From assembly GCF_001005215.1 (NCBI RefSeq), contig NZ_LBNQ01000025.1, positions 1-64,000 on the forward strand: a stretch of DNA of 64,000 nucleotides, in the 5' to 3' direction. Below the pieces are notes generated by a model. The model made no database searches, was not told the DNA's origin, and saw only the letters and a list, made by a program, of their open reading frames with translations. Position 1 is the stretch's first letter, and the number at the start of each line of letters is the position of its first letter. Source of the DNA: Lampropedia cohaerens (GTDB taxonomy: Bacteria; Pseudomonadota; Gammaproteobacteria; Burkholderiales; Burkholderiaceae_C). Below, piece after piece: positions 56,419 through 64,000 of this stretch. The translations under genes and the position numbers were made by a program.

Positions 56419-56772
56419 TCAGAATTGCAGGCCGGCTTCACGCGCGGCTTCTGCCAATGCCTTGACGCGGCCGTGATAGGCAAAGCCCGCACGATCGAAC
56501 GCCACTTTCTCCACGCCAGCAGCCTTGGCCTTCTCGGCGATACGCTTGCCAACAGCCGTTGCACCCTCGACCGAGCCACCGTTGACGGAGCCACGCAGTT
56601 CGCTTTCCAGCGAGGATGCCGTTGCCACCACCTTGGCGCCATCGCCAGAGATGACGGTTGCGTAGATGTGCTGATTGGTGCGATGCACGGTCAGCCGCGC
56701 AACGCCCTGCTTGGCAATGCGAATGCGGGTCTGGCGGGCGCGGCGCAAACGCTGTTCTTTTTTGCTCAACAT
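56419..56772 (-). CDS. rplR: 50S ribosomal protein L18
   Basis: 117 residues. [28 protein letters not shown] is the 5S rRNA-binding core; [26 protein letters not shown] the conserved end. 11 bases after rplF. Confidence 0.97.
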   Translation of the reverse strand: MLSKKEQRLRRARQTRIRIAKQGVARLTVHRTNQHIYATVISGDGAKVVATASSLESELRGSVNGGSVEGATAVGKRIAEKAKAAGVEKVAFDRAGFAYHGRVKALAEAAREAGLQF

Positions 56773-56783
56773 ATTGCAGCCTC

Positions 56784-57317
56784 TTATTTCTTCTTGGTTT
56801 CCTTGATCGTGACGACCTCATCCGAATAACGGATGCCCTTGCCCTTGTAGGGCTCGGGAGGACGCACTTCACGGACTTCAGCGGCAAACTGGCCGAGCAC
56901 CTGCTTGTTCGCACTCTTGAGCACGATTTCCGTCGGCGTCGGCGTCGTTGCCGTCACGCCTTCAGGCAGATCGAATTCGACCGGATGCGAATAGCCCACC
57001 GACAGGTTGAGCTTCCTGCCATTGACGGCCGCCTTGAAACCCACGCCAACCAGGTTGAGCTTCTTTTCGAACCCCTTGGAGACGCCCACGACAAGGTTGT
57101 TGACCAACTGGCGCAGCGTGCCTGCCAGCGCATCAGCCTCACGCGAATCGTTCGCGGGCTCGAAACGCAGTGCCGCACCATCTTGCGACACCTTGACCAA
57201 CTTGCTTTCAGCGACAGCCAACTGACCGCCCGCGCCCTTGACCGAAATCTGACCATTCTTGATGGCCACTTCGACGCCGCTTGGAATGACCACCGGCAAT
57301 TTAGCAACTCGAGACAT
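56784..57317 (-). CDS. rplF: 50S ribosomal protein L6
   Basis: 177 residues. [19 protein letters not shown] start and [22 protein letters not shown] end with the sarcin-ricin-loop contact region. ATG 57317 matches the family; an earlier in-frame codon would run toward rpsH. Confidence 0.97.
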   Translation of the reverse strand: MSRVAKLPVVIPSGVEVAIKNGQISVKGAGGQLAVAESKLVKVSQDGAALRFEPANDSREADALAGTLRQLVNNLVVGVSKGFEKKLNLVGVGFKAAVNGRKLNLSVGYSHPVEFDLPEGVTATTPTPTEIVLKSANKQVLGQFAAEVREVRPPEPYKGKGIRYSDEVVTIKETKKK

Positions 57318-57340
57318 TTCTCTATTCCTCCAATCGGGCT

Positions 57341-57736
57341 TCAGGCCACGAAGCAAAGCACTTCGCCGCCGACGCCAGCTGCGCGCGCCTTGCGGTCGGT
57401 CATCACGCCCTTGGGAGTCGTCACGATCGCCACCCCCAAGCCATTCATGACTTGCGGAATGGCCTTGCTCGGCTTGTACACGCGCAGGCCAGGCTTGCTG
57501 ACGCGCTCGATGCGTTCGATCACGGGGCGACCGGCGTAGTACTTCAGATCCACGCGGATGTCGGCCTTGTTGCCGTCGCGCTGGACTTCGAAGCCCTCAA
57601 TGTAGCCCTCGTCCTTCAACACCTGCAAAATGGCCAGCTTCAGCTTGGAAGAAGGCACGGATACCGATGTCTTGTTGACCATCTGCGCATTGCGGATGCG
57701 GGTCAACAGATCGGCAATAGGATCACTCATGCTCAT
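57341..57736 (-). CDS. rpsH: 30S ribosomal protein S8
   Basis: 131 residues, [20 protein letters not shown] and the C-terminal [21 protein letters not shown]. Two ATGs two codons apart (57736 and 57730) are both possible. In other bacteria S8 is the translational repressor of the spc operon. Confidence 0.97.
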   Translation of the reverse strand: MSMSDPIADLLTRIRNAQMVNKTSVSVPSSKLKLAILQVLKDEGYIEGFEVQRDGNKADIRVDLKYYAGRPVIERIERVSKPGLRVYKPSKAIPQVMNGLGVAIVTTPKGVMTDRKARAAGVGGEVLCFVA

Positions 57737-57757
57737 GATTCAATCTCCTGTCCGTGC

Positions 57758-58063
57758 TTACCAGCTGGCCTTGATGACGCCAGGGATGTTGCCAGACATC
57801 GCCAGCTCACGCACCTTGGCACGTGCCAGACCAAACTGACGGAAAGTGCCACGCGGGCGGCCGGTCAGCTCGCAACGGTTACGTTGACGCGTCGGGTTGG
57901 CGTTGCGCGGCAGACGCTGCAGCGCAAGACGTGCCTGATAGCGCTCTTCATCGCTGCGCTTGCTGTCGTCGATGATGGCCTTGAGCTCAGCACGCTTTGC
58001 AGCGTACTTGGCAACCAGCTTCTCGCGCTTGAGCTCTCGTTCAATCAATGCTTTTTTTGCCAC
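57758..58063 (-). CDS. rpsN: 30S ribosomal protein S14
   Basis: 101 residues, long zinc-free form (no Cys-x2-Cys in the [19 protein letters not shown] end). [20 protein letters not shown] start. Between rplE and rpsH. Confidence 0.96.
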   Translation of the reverse strand: MAKKALIERELKREKLVAKYAAKRAELKAIIDDSKRSDEERYQARLALQRLPRNANPTRQRNRCELTGRPRGTFRQFGLARAKVRELAMSGNIPGVIKASW

Positions 58064-58071
58064 ACTGCACC

Positions 58072-58611
58072 TCAGTTCTTGAATGGGAAACGGAATGCAG
58101 CCAGAAGCGCCTTGGCCTCCTCGTCCGTCTTCGCCGTTGTGGTGATGCTGATGTTCAGACCACGCAACGCATCCACTTTGTCGTATTCGATTTCCGGAAA
58201 GATGATCTGCTCTTTGACACCCACGTTGTAGTTGCCACGACCATCGAAAGACTTGCCGGAAATCCCGCGGAAGTCACGCACACGCGGCAATGCCACGGTC
58301 ACGAAACGATCCAGGAATTCATACATGCGTGCACCACGCAGCGTCACCATGCAACCAATGGGCTGACCTTCACGGATCTTGAATCCGGCAATGGCCTTGC
58401 GCGCCTTAGTCACGACAGGCTTTTGGCCAGCAATTTTGGTCAGGTCCGCCACCGCGTTATCCATGACCTTCTTGTCAGCAACAGCCTCACCCACCCCCAT
58501 GTTGAGCGTGATCTTGGTGATGCGCGGCACTTCCATGGGAGACTTGTAGCCAAACTGCTTGGTCAGGTCACCCACAACCTTGTCACGATAAAACTCTTGC
58601 AATCTTGCCAT
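58072..58611 (-). CDS. rplE: 50S ribosomal protein L5
   Basis: 179 residues. [20 protein letters not shown] and [30 protein letters not shown]. It binds 5S rRNA. Its ATG directly abuts the rplX stop. Confidence 0.97.
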   Translation of the reverse strand: MARLQEFYRDKVVGDLTKQFGYKSPMEVPRITKITLNMGVGEAVADKKVMDNAVADLTKIAGQKPVVTKARKAIAGFKIREGQPIGCMVTLRGARMYEFLDRFVTVALPRVRDFRGISGKSFDGRGNYNVGVKEQIIFPEIEYDKVDALRGLNISITTTAKTDEEAKALLAAFRFPFKN

Positions 58612-58947
58612 TTACGCCACCTTGATCTCTTCGCCGCTGGAGCGGAACACGCGCACGCGACGCTGACCCTTTGCAGCCGCCAGGTCAACCTTGAAGCCCA
58701 CACGGTCAGCCTTGCCGCTCGCCGGGTTGTAGATCGCCACATTGGACTGGTGAATCGGCATCGTCTTGTTGATGATGCCACCCTGCTCACCCTTCATGGG
58801 GTTGGGGCGCACATGCTTCTTGACGACGTTCACGCCTTCAACAATGAGATAGTTCTCATCCTTGCGGGCCAGCACCACACCGCGCTTGCCCTTGTCTCGG
58901 CCAGCCAGCACGATGACTTCGTCACCCTTGCGAATCTTGCTACTCAT
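58612..58947 (-). CDS. rplX: 50S ribosomal protein L24
   Basis: 111 residues. KOW motif [24 protein letters not shown], then [34 protein letters not shown] 58947 (MSSKIRKGD) preferred over a codon 12 bases upstream. Early assembly protein; 8 bases after rplN. Confidence 0.96.
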   Translation of the reverse strand: MSSKIRKGDEVIVLAGRDKGKRGVVLARKDENYLIVEGVNVVKKHVRPNPMKGEQGGIINKTMPIHQSNVAIYNPASGKADRVGFKVDLAAAKGQRRVRVFRSSGEEIKVA

Positions 58948-58955
58948 GCCACACC

Positions 58956-59324
58956 TCAAATCACTTCAGGAGCCAGCGACACGATCTTCATGAAGCGCTC
59001 GGTGCGCAGTTCACGGGTGACCGGGCCAAAAATACGGGTACCGATAGGCTCAAGCTTGGCATTGAGCAGCACTGCCGCATTGCCGTCGAACTTGATCAGC
59101 GACCCATCTTGGCGGCGAATACCCTTGGCAGTACGCACAACCACGGCGTTATAGATTTCGCCCTTCTTGACGCGACCACGCGGCGCAGCCTCCTTCACGG
59201 AGACCTTGATGATGTCGCCAACGCTCGCGTAGCGACGCTTGGAGCCACCGAGCACCTTGATGCACAACACGGATTTCGCACCCGTGTTATCGGCAACCTC
59301 TAAACGAGATTCTGTCTGGATCAT
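58956..59324 (-). CDS. rplN: 50S ribosomal protein L14
   Basis: 122 residues. [39 protein letters not shown] is invariant; ends SLAPEVI. It is the first ribosomal gene here: rpsQ, rpmC, rplP and the rest of the S10 set, which usually precede it, are absent. Confidence 0.97.
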   Translation of the reverse strand: MIQTESRLEVADNTGAKSVLCIKVLGGSKRRYASVGDIIKVSVKEAAPRGRVKKGEIYNAVVVRTAKGIRRQDGSLIKFDGNAAVLLNAKLEPIGTRIFGPVTRELRTERFMKIVSLAPEVI

Positions 59325-59533
59325 TTGATTTAAATTCCCAACTTAACCTGCGCACATGAAGCAGCCATACGGCCAGCTGGCGCCGGCCACTGCATCACAC
59401 AGTCAGTCTTGGACCCGCCACTCCAACCCGTGCAGCCAATAAAGCCATTGGCCGTACGCACTGCGTCAAAGCGATTGGGCAGAAATCACCCCAAAAGGTG
59501 AAGCAGGTAATTATCGCAGCCAAGGCGGCGCGC
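59325..59533. other. Leader and spacer before rplN
   Basis: Gene-free. It holds the untranslated leader of about 180 bases for the spc transcript; the promoter is described separately. No RNA gene was recognised. Confidence 0.5.
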
Positions 59534-59539
59534 AGTCAA
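59510..59539 (-). promoter_or_regulatory. Promoter of the spc ribosomal operon
   Basis: On the minus strand TTGACT (59539-59534), 18-base spacer, GATAAT (59515-59510). It stands about 185 bases before rplN and explains how the operon is read without an S10 operon upstream. Confidence 0.75.
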
Positions 59540-59623
59540 CTTGTTTTTACATGCAATCTAAAAATCGTGGCCCGCGACCGTCGCTGTCGCGCCACAGCGC
59601 CGCATATCCACCATTGCTTGCTG

Positions 59624-61219
59624 CTATGCCCGAGACAGTTGATAGTCAGCGGCCAGCTGCTCGAAAGCGGCCAGCTGCGCGTCATGCGCCGCTCCCAGTT
59701 CCTCGACCAAAATGTCCGCCACCCGCGGCGCGAGCCGCTGTGCCGCTGCGGCATCGAGAAACAGCAAGCGGCTGCGACGCGCCAGCACATCCTCTACCGT
59801 GCGGGCGTATTCGTGACGCACGGCAAAACGCACCATGGCTTCGCTCAGGCCGCGGGGCGCATCCAGCATCACATCCGCGCCAGGCAACGCGCCCACCGAT
59901 GGCGCTTCGCTGCCGTAGGCGGCCAAGCCGCGCGCATCCTGCAAAGAGGCGCGCGGCCCACCTTCCTCACTGCCCAGCAACGGCAGATGGGCGGTCCGGC
60001 CAGCAGGCAGCTTGACCGGCAACAGCTGCGCAAGCTGGCACTGGCGGATGACATCCTCGGCCATGGCACGGTAGGTCGTCCACTTTCCGCCCGTGACGCT
60101 CACGAGCCCCCCAGGGGACACCTCGATGGTGTGCTCGCGGCTGATTTTCTTGGTCTGCCCCGCATCGGCGGAAGGCCGCGCCAATGGACGCAATCCCGCC
60201 CAGATGCTGCGCACATCCTGCTCGCGCGGCGCTGCCGCCAGATAGCGCGCGGCCTCCTTGAGAATGAAGCGGACCTCCTGCGCCCTGGCACGCGGCTCAA
60301 GCGGCATGTCATCGCGCGGCACATCGGTGGTACCAAGAATCACCTGCCCCAGCCAGGGCACAGCAAACAGCACGCGACCATCGCTGGTCTTGGGCACCAG
60401 CAAGGCGTGGTTGCCTGGCCAGAAATGACGATCGACCACCACATGGGTGCCCTGGCTGGGCGCCACCAGTGGCGGCGCGGTCGGCTCGGCCTGCTGGCGC
60501 AACGCATCCACCCAGACGCCCGTGGCATTGACGACGCAGCGCGCCTGCACGGCGACACGCGCGCCGCTTTCGGCATCCACCACTTCCGCGCCGGCAACGC
60601 GCCCGTCCTGCAGCAGCAAACGCTCGGCGCGGCAGTAGTTGAGCACATGCGCGCCGTGGTGCGCGGCCGTGCGCGCCAGCGCCAGCGCCAGCCGCGCATC
60701 GTCGAACTGGCCATCCCAGTACTTCACGCCACCGCGCAGCCCGCCGGTGGCCACATTGGGCAGCAACTCCCGCACCCTGACATTGGAGAGAAACTCCGTG
60801 GCACCCAGCCCACGGTCTCCTGCCAGCGCGTCGTACACGCGCAGGCCAGCACCATAGAACGGCGTCTCCCACAATCTGTAAGAGGGCATCACGAACGGCA
60901 ACGGCTGCGCCAGATGGGGCGCGTTTGCAAGCAGCACGGCGCGCTCATGCAACGCCTCCCGCACCAGCGCGACGTTGCCTTGCGCCAGATACCGCACACC
61001 GCCATGCACCAGCTTGGTGGCGCGTGACGAAGTGCCTTTGGCAAAGTCATGCGCCTCCACCAACGCAACGGACAGGCCACGCGTGACCGCATCCAGCGCC
61101 ACGCCCAGCCCGGTAGCGCCCCCGCCAATGACGAGCAGGTCAAATGCAGGATGATCAGCCAGTGCGCGCAGCAGCTGTGCGCGATCGGTGCGGAGCAAGG
61201 AGGCGGTTGAATCGGTCAT
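59624..61219 (-). CDS. glpD: Aerobic glycerol-3-phosphate dehydrogenase
   Basis: 531 residues. FAD-linked, membrane-associated oxidation of glycerol-3-phosphate to DHAP. FDLLVIGGGATGLGVALDA is the dinucleotide fold. GTSSRATKLVHGGVRYLAQG, VPWLGQVILGTTD and SVTGGKWTTYRAMAED are family blocks; a C-terminal helical domain follows. ATG 61219 begins 27 residues before the FAD motif. Glycerol uptake genes are not nearby. Confidence 0.95.
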   Translation of the reverse strand: MTDSTASLLRTDRAQLLRALADHPAFDLLVIGGGATGLGVALDAVTRGLSVALVEAHDFAKGTSSRATKLVHGGVRYLAQGNVALVREALHERAVLLANAPHLAQPLPFVMPSYRLWETPFYGAGLRVYDALAGDRGLGATEFLSNVRVRELLPNVATGGLRGGVKYWDGQFDDARLALALARTAAHHGAHVLNYCRAERLLLQDGRVAGAEVVDAESGARVAVQARCVVNATGVWVDALRQQAEPTAPPLVAPSQGTHVVVDRHFWPGNHALLVPKTSDGRVLFAVPWLGQVILGTTDVPRDDMPLEPRARAQEVRFILKEAARYLAAAPREQDVRSIWAGLRPLARPSADAGQTKKISREHTIEVSPGGLVSVTGGKWTTYRAMAEDVIRQCQLAQLLPVKLPAGRTAHLPLLGSEEGGPRASLQDARGLAAYGSEAPSVGALPGADVMLDAPRGLSEAMVRFAVRHEYARTVEDVLARRSRLLFLDAAAAQRLAPRVADILVEELGAAHDAQLAAFEQLAADYQLSRA

Positions 61220-61458
61220 AGGGGCAATGGATGCATAGTACCGGCCCGGACTGCGCGCAGCCGAATGCGGCGCCCCCCCTGACCAGATATCGCCGCATAT
61301 GGCGACGCAGGCGCAGGGCAAGGTTACCAGACGACATCAGCGAAAGTCTGTCTTCGGGCCCTGCAAAGGTCTGCACCGCTTGCCGCGCCCATGCGCTCCG
61401 ACGGGGGCAGCGTACTTGTCGACAGGAGTTTGCGGACCTTCGGTAAGCCACGATCTTC

Positions 61459-62463
61459 TCACAGGCGGCGCAATACCGGCTGAATAGCCGACAGGGTGGA
61501 CTCCAGCATTTGCGCCTCACCATGCGTATCAGGATGCAGCACGCGACGCCCAGCCATGCTGCGCAGCCACGTGATCTGCCGTTTGGCGAGCTGGCGGGTG
61601 GCCGCCTCGGCCTGCGCAACCCATTCGCTTTCAGCGACTGTACCGTCGAGCATCTGCCACGCCTGCCGGTAGCCAACGCTGCGGATGCTGGGCAACTGGG
61701 CGTGCAGACGCGCATCACGGCGCAAGGTCCGCACTTCATCGAGAAAACCGGCCTGCAGCATCACCGCAAAGCGCTGCGCGACGCGCGCATGCAGCCAGGC
61801 GCGCGATGTCGGCTCCAGCGACACCACCCGCTCGGCAATCCATGCCGCTTGCCACGACCTGTCCTGCGCACTGCGCTGCTGCAGCGCGGACAGCGGCTGG
61901 CCGGTCACGCACCACACTTCCAGCGCACGCTGGATGCGCTGCGCGTCGCGCGGCGCCAATCGCTTCGCAGTCACGGGATCGACCTCGGCCAACCAAGCGT
62001 GCATTGCAGGCCAGCCCTCACGCGCAGCGCGGGCATCCAGCTGCGCACGCACGGCCACATCCGCCTGCGGCAAAGGATCCAGCCCGTGCAGCAGTGCATG
62101 CAGGTACAGCATGGTGCCACCCACCAGCAAGGGCAGCGCCCCGCGTGCCAGAATGCCATCCACCGCCGCCGCACAGTCCTGCAGGAATGCCGCGGCGCTG
62201 TATGGCTCGTGCGGCTCGCGGATATCGATGAGATGGTGCGGCACCAGCGCCCGCTCGGCCGCACTGGGCTTGGCCGTACCGATGTCCATGCCGCGGTAGA
62301 CCAGCGCCGAGTCAACGCTGACGATCTCAACACGACAGTGCGGCGCCAACGCCTCTGCCAGCGCCAACGCCAGCGCGGACTTGCCACAGGCAGTCGGCCC
62401 GGTCAGGACGAGAAACGGCTTGCGCAGCAACGCGGGCGTGGGCATGCCGTCGCCCACCGGCAT
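61459..62463 (-). CDS. miaA: tRNA dimethylallyltransferase
   Basis: 334 residues; adds the isopentenyl group to A37 of tRNAs reading U-codons. P-loop [70 protein letters not shown] and [12 protein letters not shown] are all present. The ATG at 62463 overlaps the gdhA stop by one base (TGATG); ATG 62445 is an alternative six codons on. Confidence 0.95.
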   Translation of the reverse strand: MPVGDGMPTPALLRKPFLVLTGPTACGKSALALALAEALAPHCRVEIVSVDSALVYRGMDIGTAKPSAAERALVPHHLIDIREPHEPYSAAAFLQDCAAAVDGILARGALPLLVGGTMLYLHALLHGLDPLPQADVAVRAQLDARAAREGWPAMHAWLAEVDPVTAKRLAPRDAQRIQRALEVWCVTGQPLSALQQRSAQDRSWQAAWIAERVVSLEPTSRAWLHARVAQRFAVMLQAGFLDEVRTLRRDARLHAQLPSIRSVGYRQAWQMLDGTVAESEWVAQAEAATRQLAKRQITWLRSMAGRRVLHPDTHGEAQMLESTLSAIQPVLRRL

Positions 62464-63806
62464 CAGACGATACCCTGCGCCAGCATCGCATCGGCCACCT
62501 TGACGAAGCCGGCAATATTGGCGCCGTGCTGGTAGCTGATGCGGCCGTCGGGCTGTCTGCCGTACTGCACGCACGCCGCATGAATGCCACGCATGATCTC
62601 GAGCAGGCGGCGATCGACTTCCTGACGCGGCCAGGCAAGGCGCGCAGCGTTCTGGCTCATCTCCAGCCCGGAGGTCGCAACCCCACCGGCATTGCTGGCC
62701 TTGCCGGGGGCATACAGTACTTCGGCCGCCTCGAAGGCGTGCACCGCCGCCTGAGTGCAAGGCATGTTGGCGCCCTCTGCCACACAGACTACACCATTGC
62801 CGATCAGCGCCTTCGCATCGGTCTCATCCAGTTCGTTCTGGGTCGCACAGGGCAATGCGACCTCCACCGGAATCTGCCAGGGTCGCTGCCCTTCCAGGTA
62901 CTGCGCACCGACCTGCTCCGCATAGTCCTTGACCCGGCCATAGTCCTGATTCTTGATCTTCATCAACAGTGCCAGCTTTTCCGCAGTGAACCCGTCCGGA
63001 TCATAGACCGTGCCGCCGGAGTCCGAGCAAGTGACCACCTCCGCGCCCAGCGCCATCGCCTTCTCGATGGCGTATTGGGCCACATTGCCGGAGCCGGAAA
63101 CGGCCACCTTCATGCCCTGCAGGGACTTCTTCGCCTGATTGAGCATTTCCTCGGCAAAGTAAACCGTGCCATAGCCGGTTGCCTCCGGTCGGATCAGCGA
63201 GCCTCCAAGATGCAATGGCTTGCCGGTAAGCACGCAGTCGGCACGGTTGGTGAGCTTCTTGAGATACCCGGCCAGGAAGCCAATCTCGCGCGCGCCCACG
63301 CCAATGTCACCAGCAGGCACGTCCGTGTCGGCACCCACGTGGCGGAAAAGCTCCGTTGCGAAGGCCTGGCAAAAACGCATGATCTCGCCGTGACTCTTTC
63401 CCTTCGGGTCAAAGTCCGCACCGCCCTTGGCTCCACCCATGGGCAGCGTCGTCAGCGCGTTCTTGAACGTTTGCTCGAACGCCAGGAACTTCAGCACCGA
63501 CAGGTTCACCGACGGATGAAAGCGCAGCCCTCCCTTGTAGGGGCCAATGGCCATGCTGTGCTGGACGCGATAGCCGCGGTTGACCTGCACCTGGCCCGCA
63601 TCGTCGACCCAGCTGATGCGGAAAATGATGATGCGCTCGGGCTCCACCAAGCGCTCCAGCAGACCCTGCTGCGCATACCTCGGGTGCTCTGCGATGAACG
63701 GCCACAGGCTCTCGAACACCTCGGTCACGGCCTGGTGAAATTCGCGCTGCAAGGGATTGCGCTGGACAACCCCGGCAAGAAACTGTTGCAACGACGGCTC
63801 GGACAT
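62463..63806 (-). CDS. gdhA: NADP-type glutamate dehydrogenase
   Basis: 447 residues, hexameric class; aminates 2-oxoglutarate to glutamate. [20 protein letters not shown] and [26 protein letters not shown] (catalytic Lys/Asp), [17 protein letters not shown] nucleotide fold, and [16 protein letters not shown] 9 bases before the ATG fixes the start. Upstream of miaA with a one-base overlap, an unusual pair. Confidence 0.96.
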   Translation of the reverse strand: MSEPSLQQFLAGVVQRNPLQREFHQAVTEVFESLWPFIAEHPRYAQQGLLERLVEPERIIIFRISWVDDAGQVQVNRGYRVQHSMAIGPYKGGLRFHPSVNLSVLKFLAFEQTFKNALTTLPMGGAKGGADFDPKGKSHGEIMRFCQAFATELFRHVGADTDVPAGDIGVGAREIGFLAGYLKKLTNRADCVLTGKPLHLGGSLIRPEATGYGTVYFAEEMLNQAKKSLQGMKVAVSGSGNVAQYAIEKAMALGAEVVTCSDSGGTVYDPDGFTAEKLALLMKIKNQDYGRVKDYAEQVGAQYLEGQRPWQIPVEVALPCATQNELDETDAKALIGNGVVCVAEGANMPCTQAAVHAFEAAEVLYAPGKASNAGGVATSGLEMSQNAARLAWPRQEVDRRLLEIMRGIHAACVQYGRQPDGRISYQHGANIAGFVKVADAMLAQGIV

Positions 63807-63974
63807 GGCTGGACTCCTGTAGGTTGTAATGATGGGAATACGCACCCGTTTACTGCCGTCGCCAGGCGGCATCTAGACAGATTCAAGGCGCAACCAGGGC
63901 CGAGCGCACCAAATCAATGCGCATCACCCCATATTGGGGCGCAATTTTGCGCTGAAATGCCGGTCGCCTCGCGC
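63807..63974. other. gdhA leader region
   Basis: No gene. It contains the gdhA ribosome site and presumably its promoter; no clear -35/-10 seen. Confidence 0.4.
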
Positions 63975-63994
63975 AAAAAAGCCCCTTGCGGGGC
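63975..63994 (-). terminator. Terminator of a minus-strand gene beyond the window
   Basis: On the minus strand GCCCC-GCAA-GGGGC followed by TTTTTT; it must end a gene lying to the right of base 64000. Confidence 0.8.
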
Positions 63995-64000
63995 CATCTT

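Overview
The window looks like a chromosomal segment of a GC-rich betaproteobacterium, most likely Burkholderiales and probably Comamonadaceae or a close relative. The evidence is the spc/alpha ribosomal block, the trpE - chorismate mutase - trpG arrangement, the pilZ-holB-tmk-mltG-ygfZ order and the protein types. The genus cannot be read from the sequence. No prophage, plasmid origin, rRNA operon or CRISPR array was seen. The only insertion sequence is an IS5-type element cut by the left edge.

Left part (1-12.5 kb): the IS5 transposase fragment; gapA; a trehalose operon (glycosyltransferase, otsB, otsA); a SitABCD-type manganese/iron ABC transporter that diverges from its regulator mntR across two palindromic operators; a DUF455 ferritin-like protein; a gamma-carbonic anhydrase; and hslO (Hsp33).

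Accessory locus (12.6-22.1 kb, all minus strand): this is the most interesting part. In transcription order it holds a FecI-type sigma factor, a FecR-type regulator, a TonB-dependent siderophore-type receptor with a signalling (STN) domain, a secreted protein whose C-terminal half resembles the barrel of hemophilin/TbpB-type clients, a lipoprotein with ELWxxDGT-like repeats, and a Slam-family (DUF560) outer-membrane translocon. I read it as a cell-surface-signalled nutrient-acquisition system with a dedicated type XI secretion (Slam) branch. The ligand is not known.

Purine breakdown (22.4-27.1 kb): an M20 peptidase, a UraD-AllC fusion, the PuuE-type allantoinase and a divergent HIU hydrolase. 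They cover urate ring opening and allantoin/allantoate hydrolysis. No urate oxidase is in the window.

Middle (27-44 kb): yraN and rsmI, whose divergent GTG starts abut on one CACGTG; qseB-qseC-ygiW; queA; a branched-chain-amino-acid-type ABC transporter (livG, livF, binding protein, livH, livM); an ankyrin protein with tatD; pilZ, holB, tmk and mltG; ygfZ; and a cold-shock gene with a terminator-like hairpin just before its start. A short repeated motif recurs in intergenic DNA here.

Right part (44-64 kb): a probable attenuated trp operon (leader peptide with two Trp codons, trpE, chorismate mutase, lipoprotein, trpG); rpmB-rpmG; phhB; uppP; initiator tRNA-Met; and the alpha and spc ribosomal genes with secY and rpoA. 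The ribosomal block stops at rplN, with the S10-type genes absent beside it. It is followed by glpD, miaA and gdhA.
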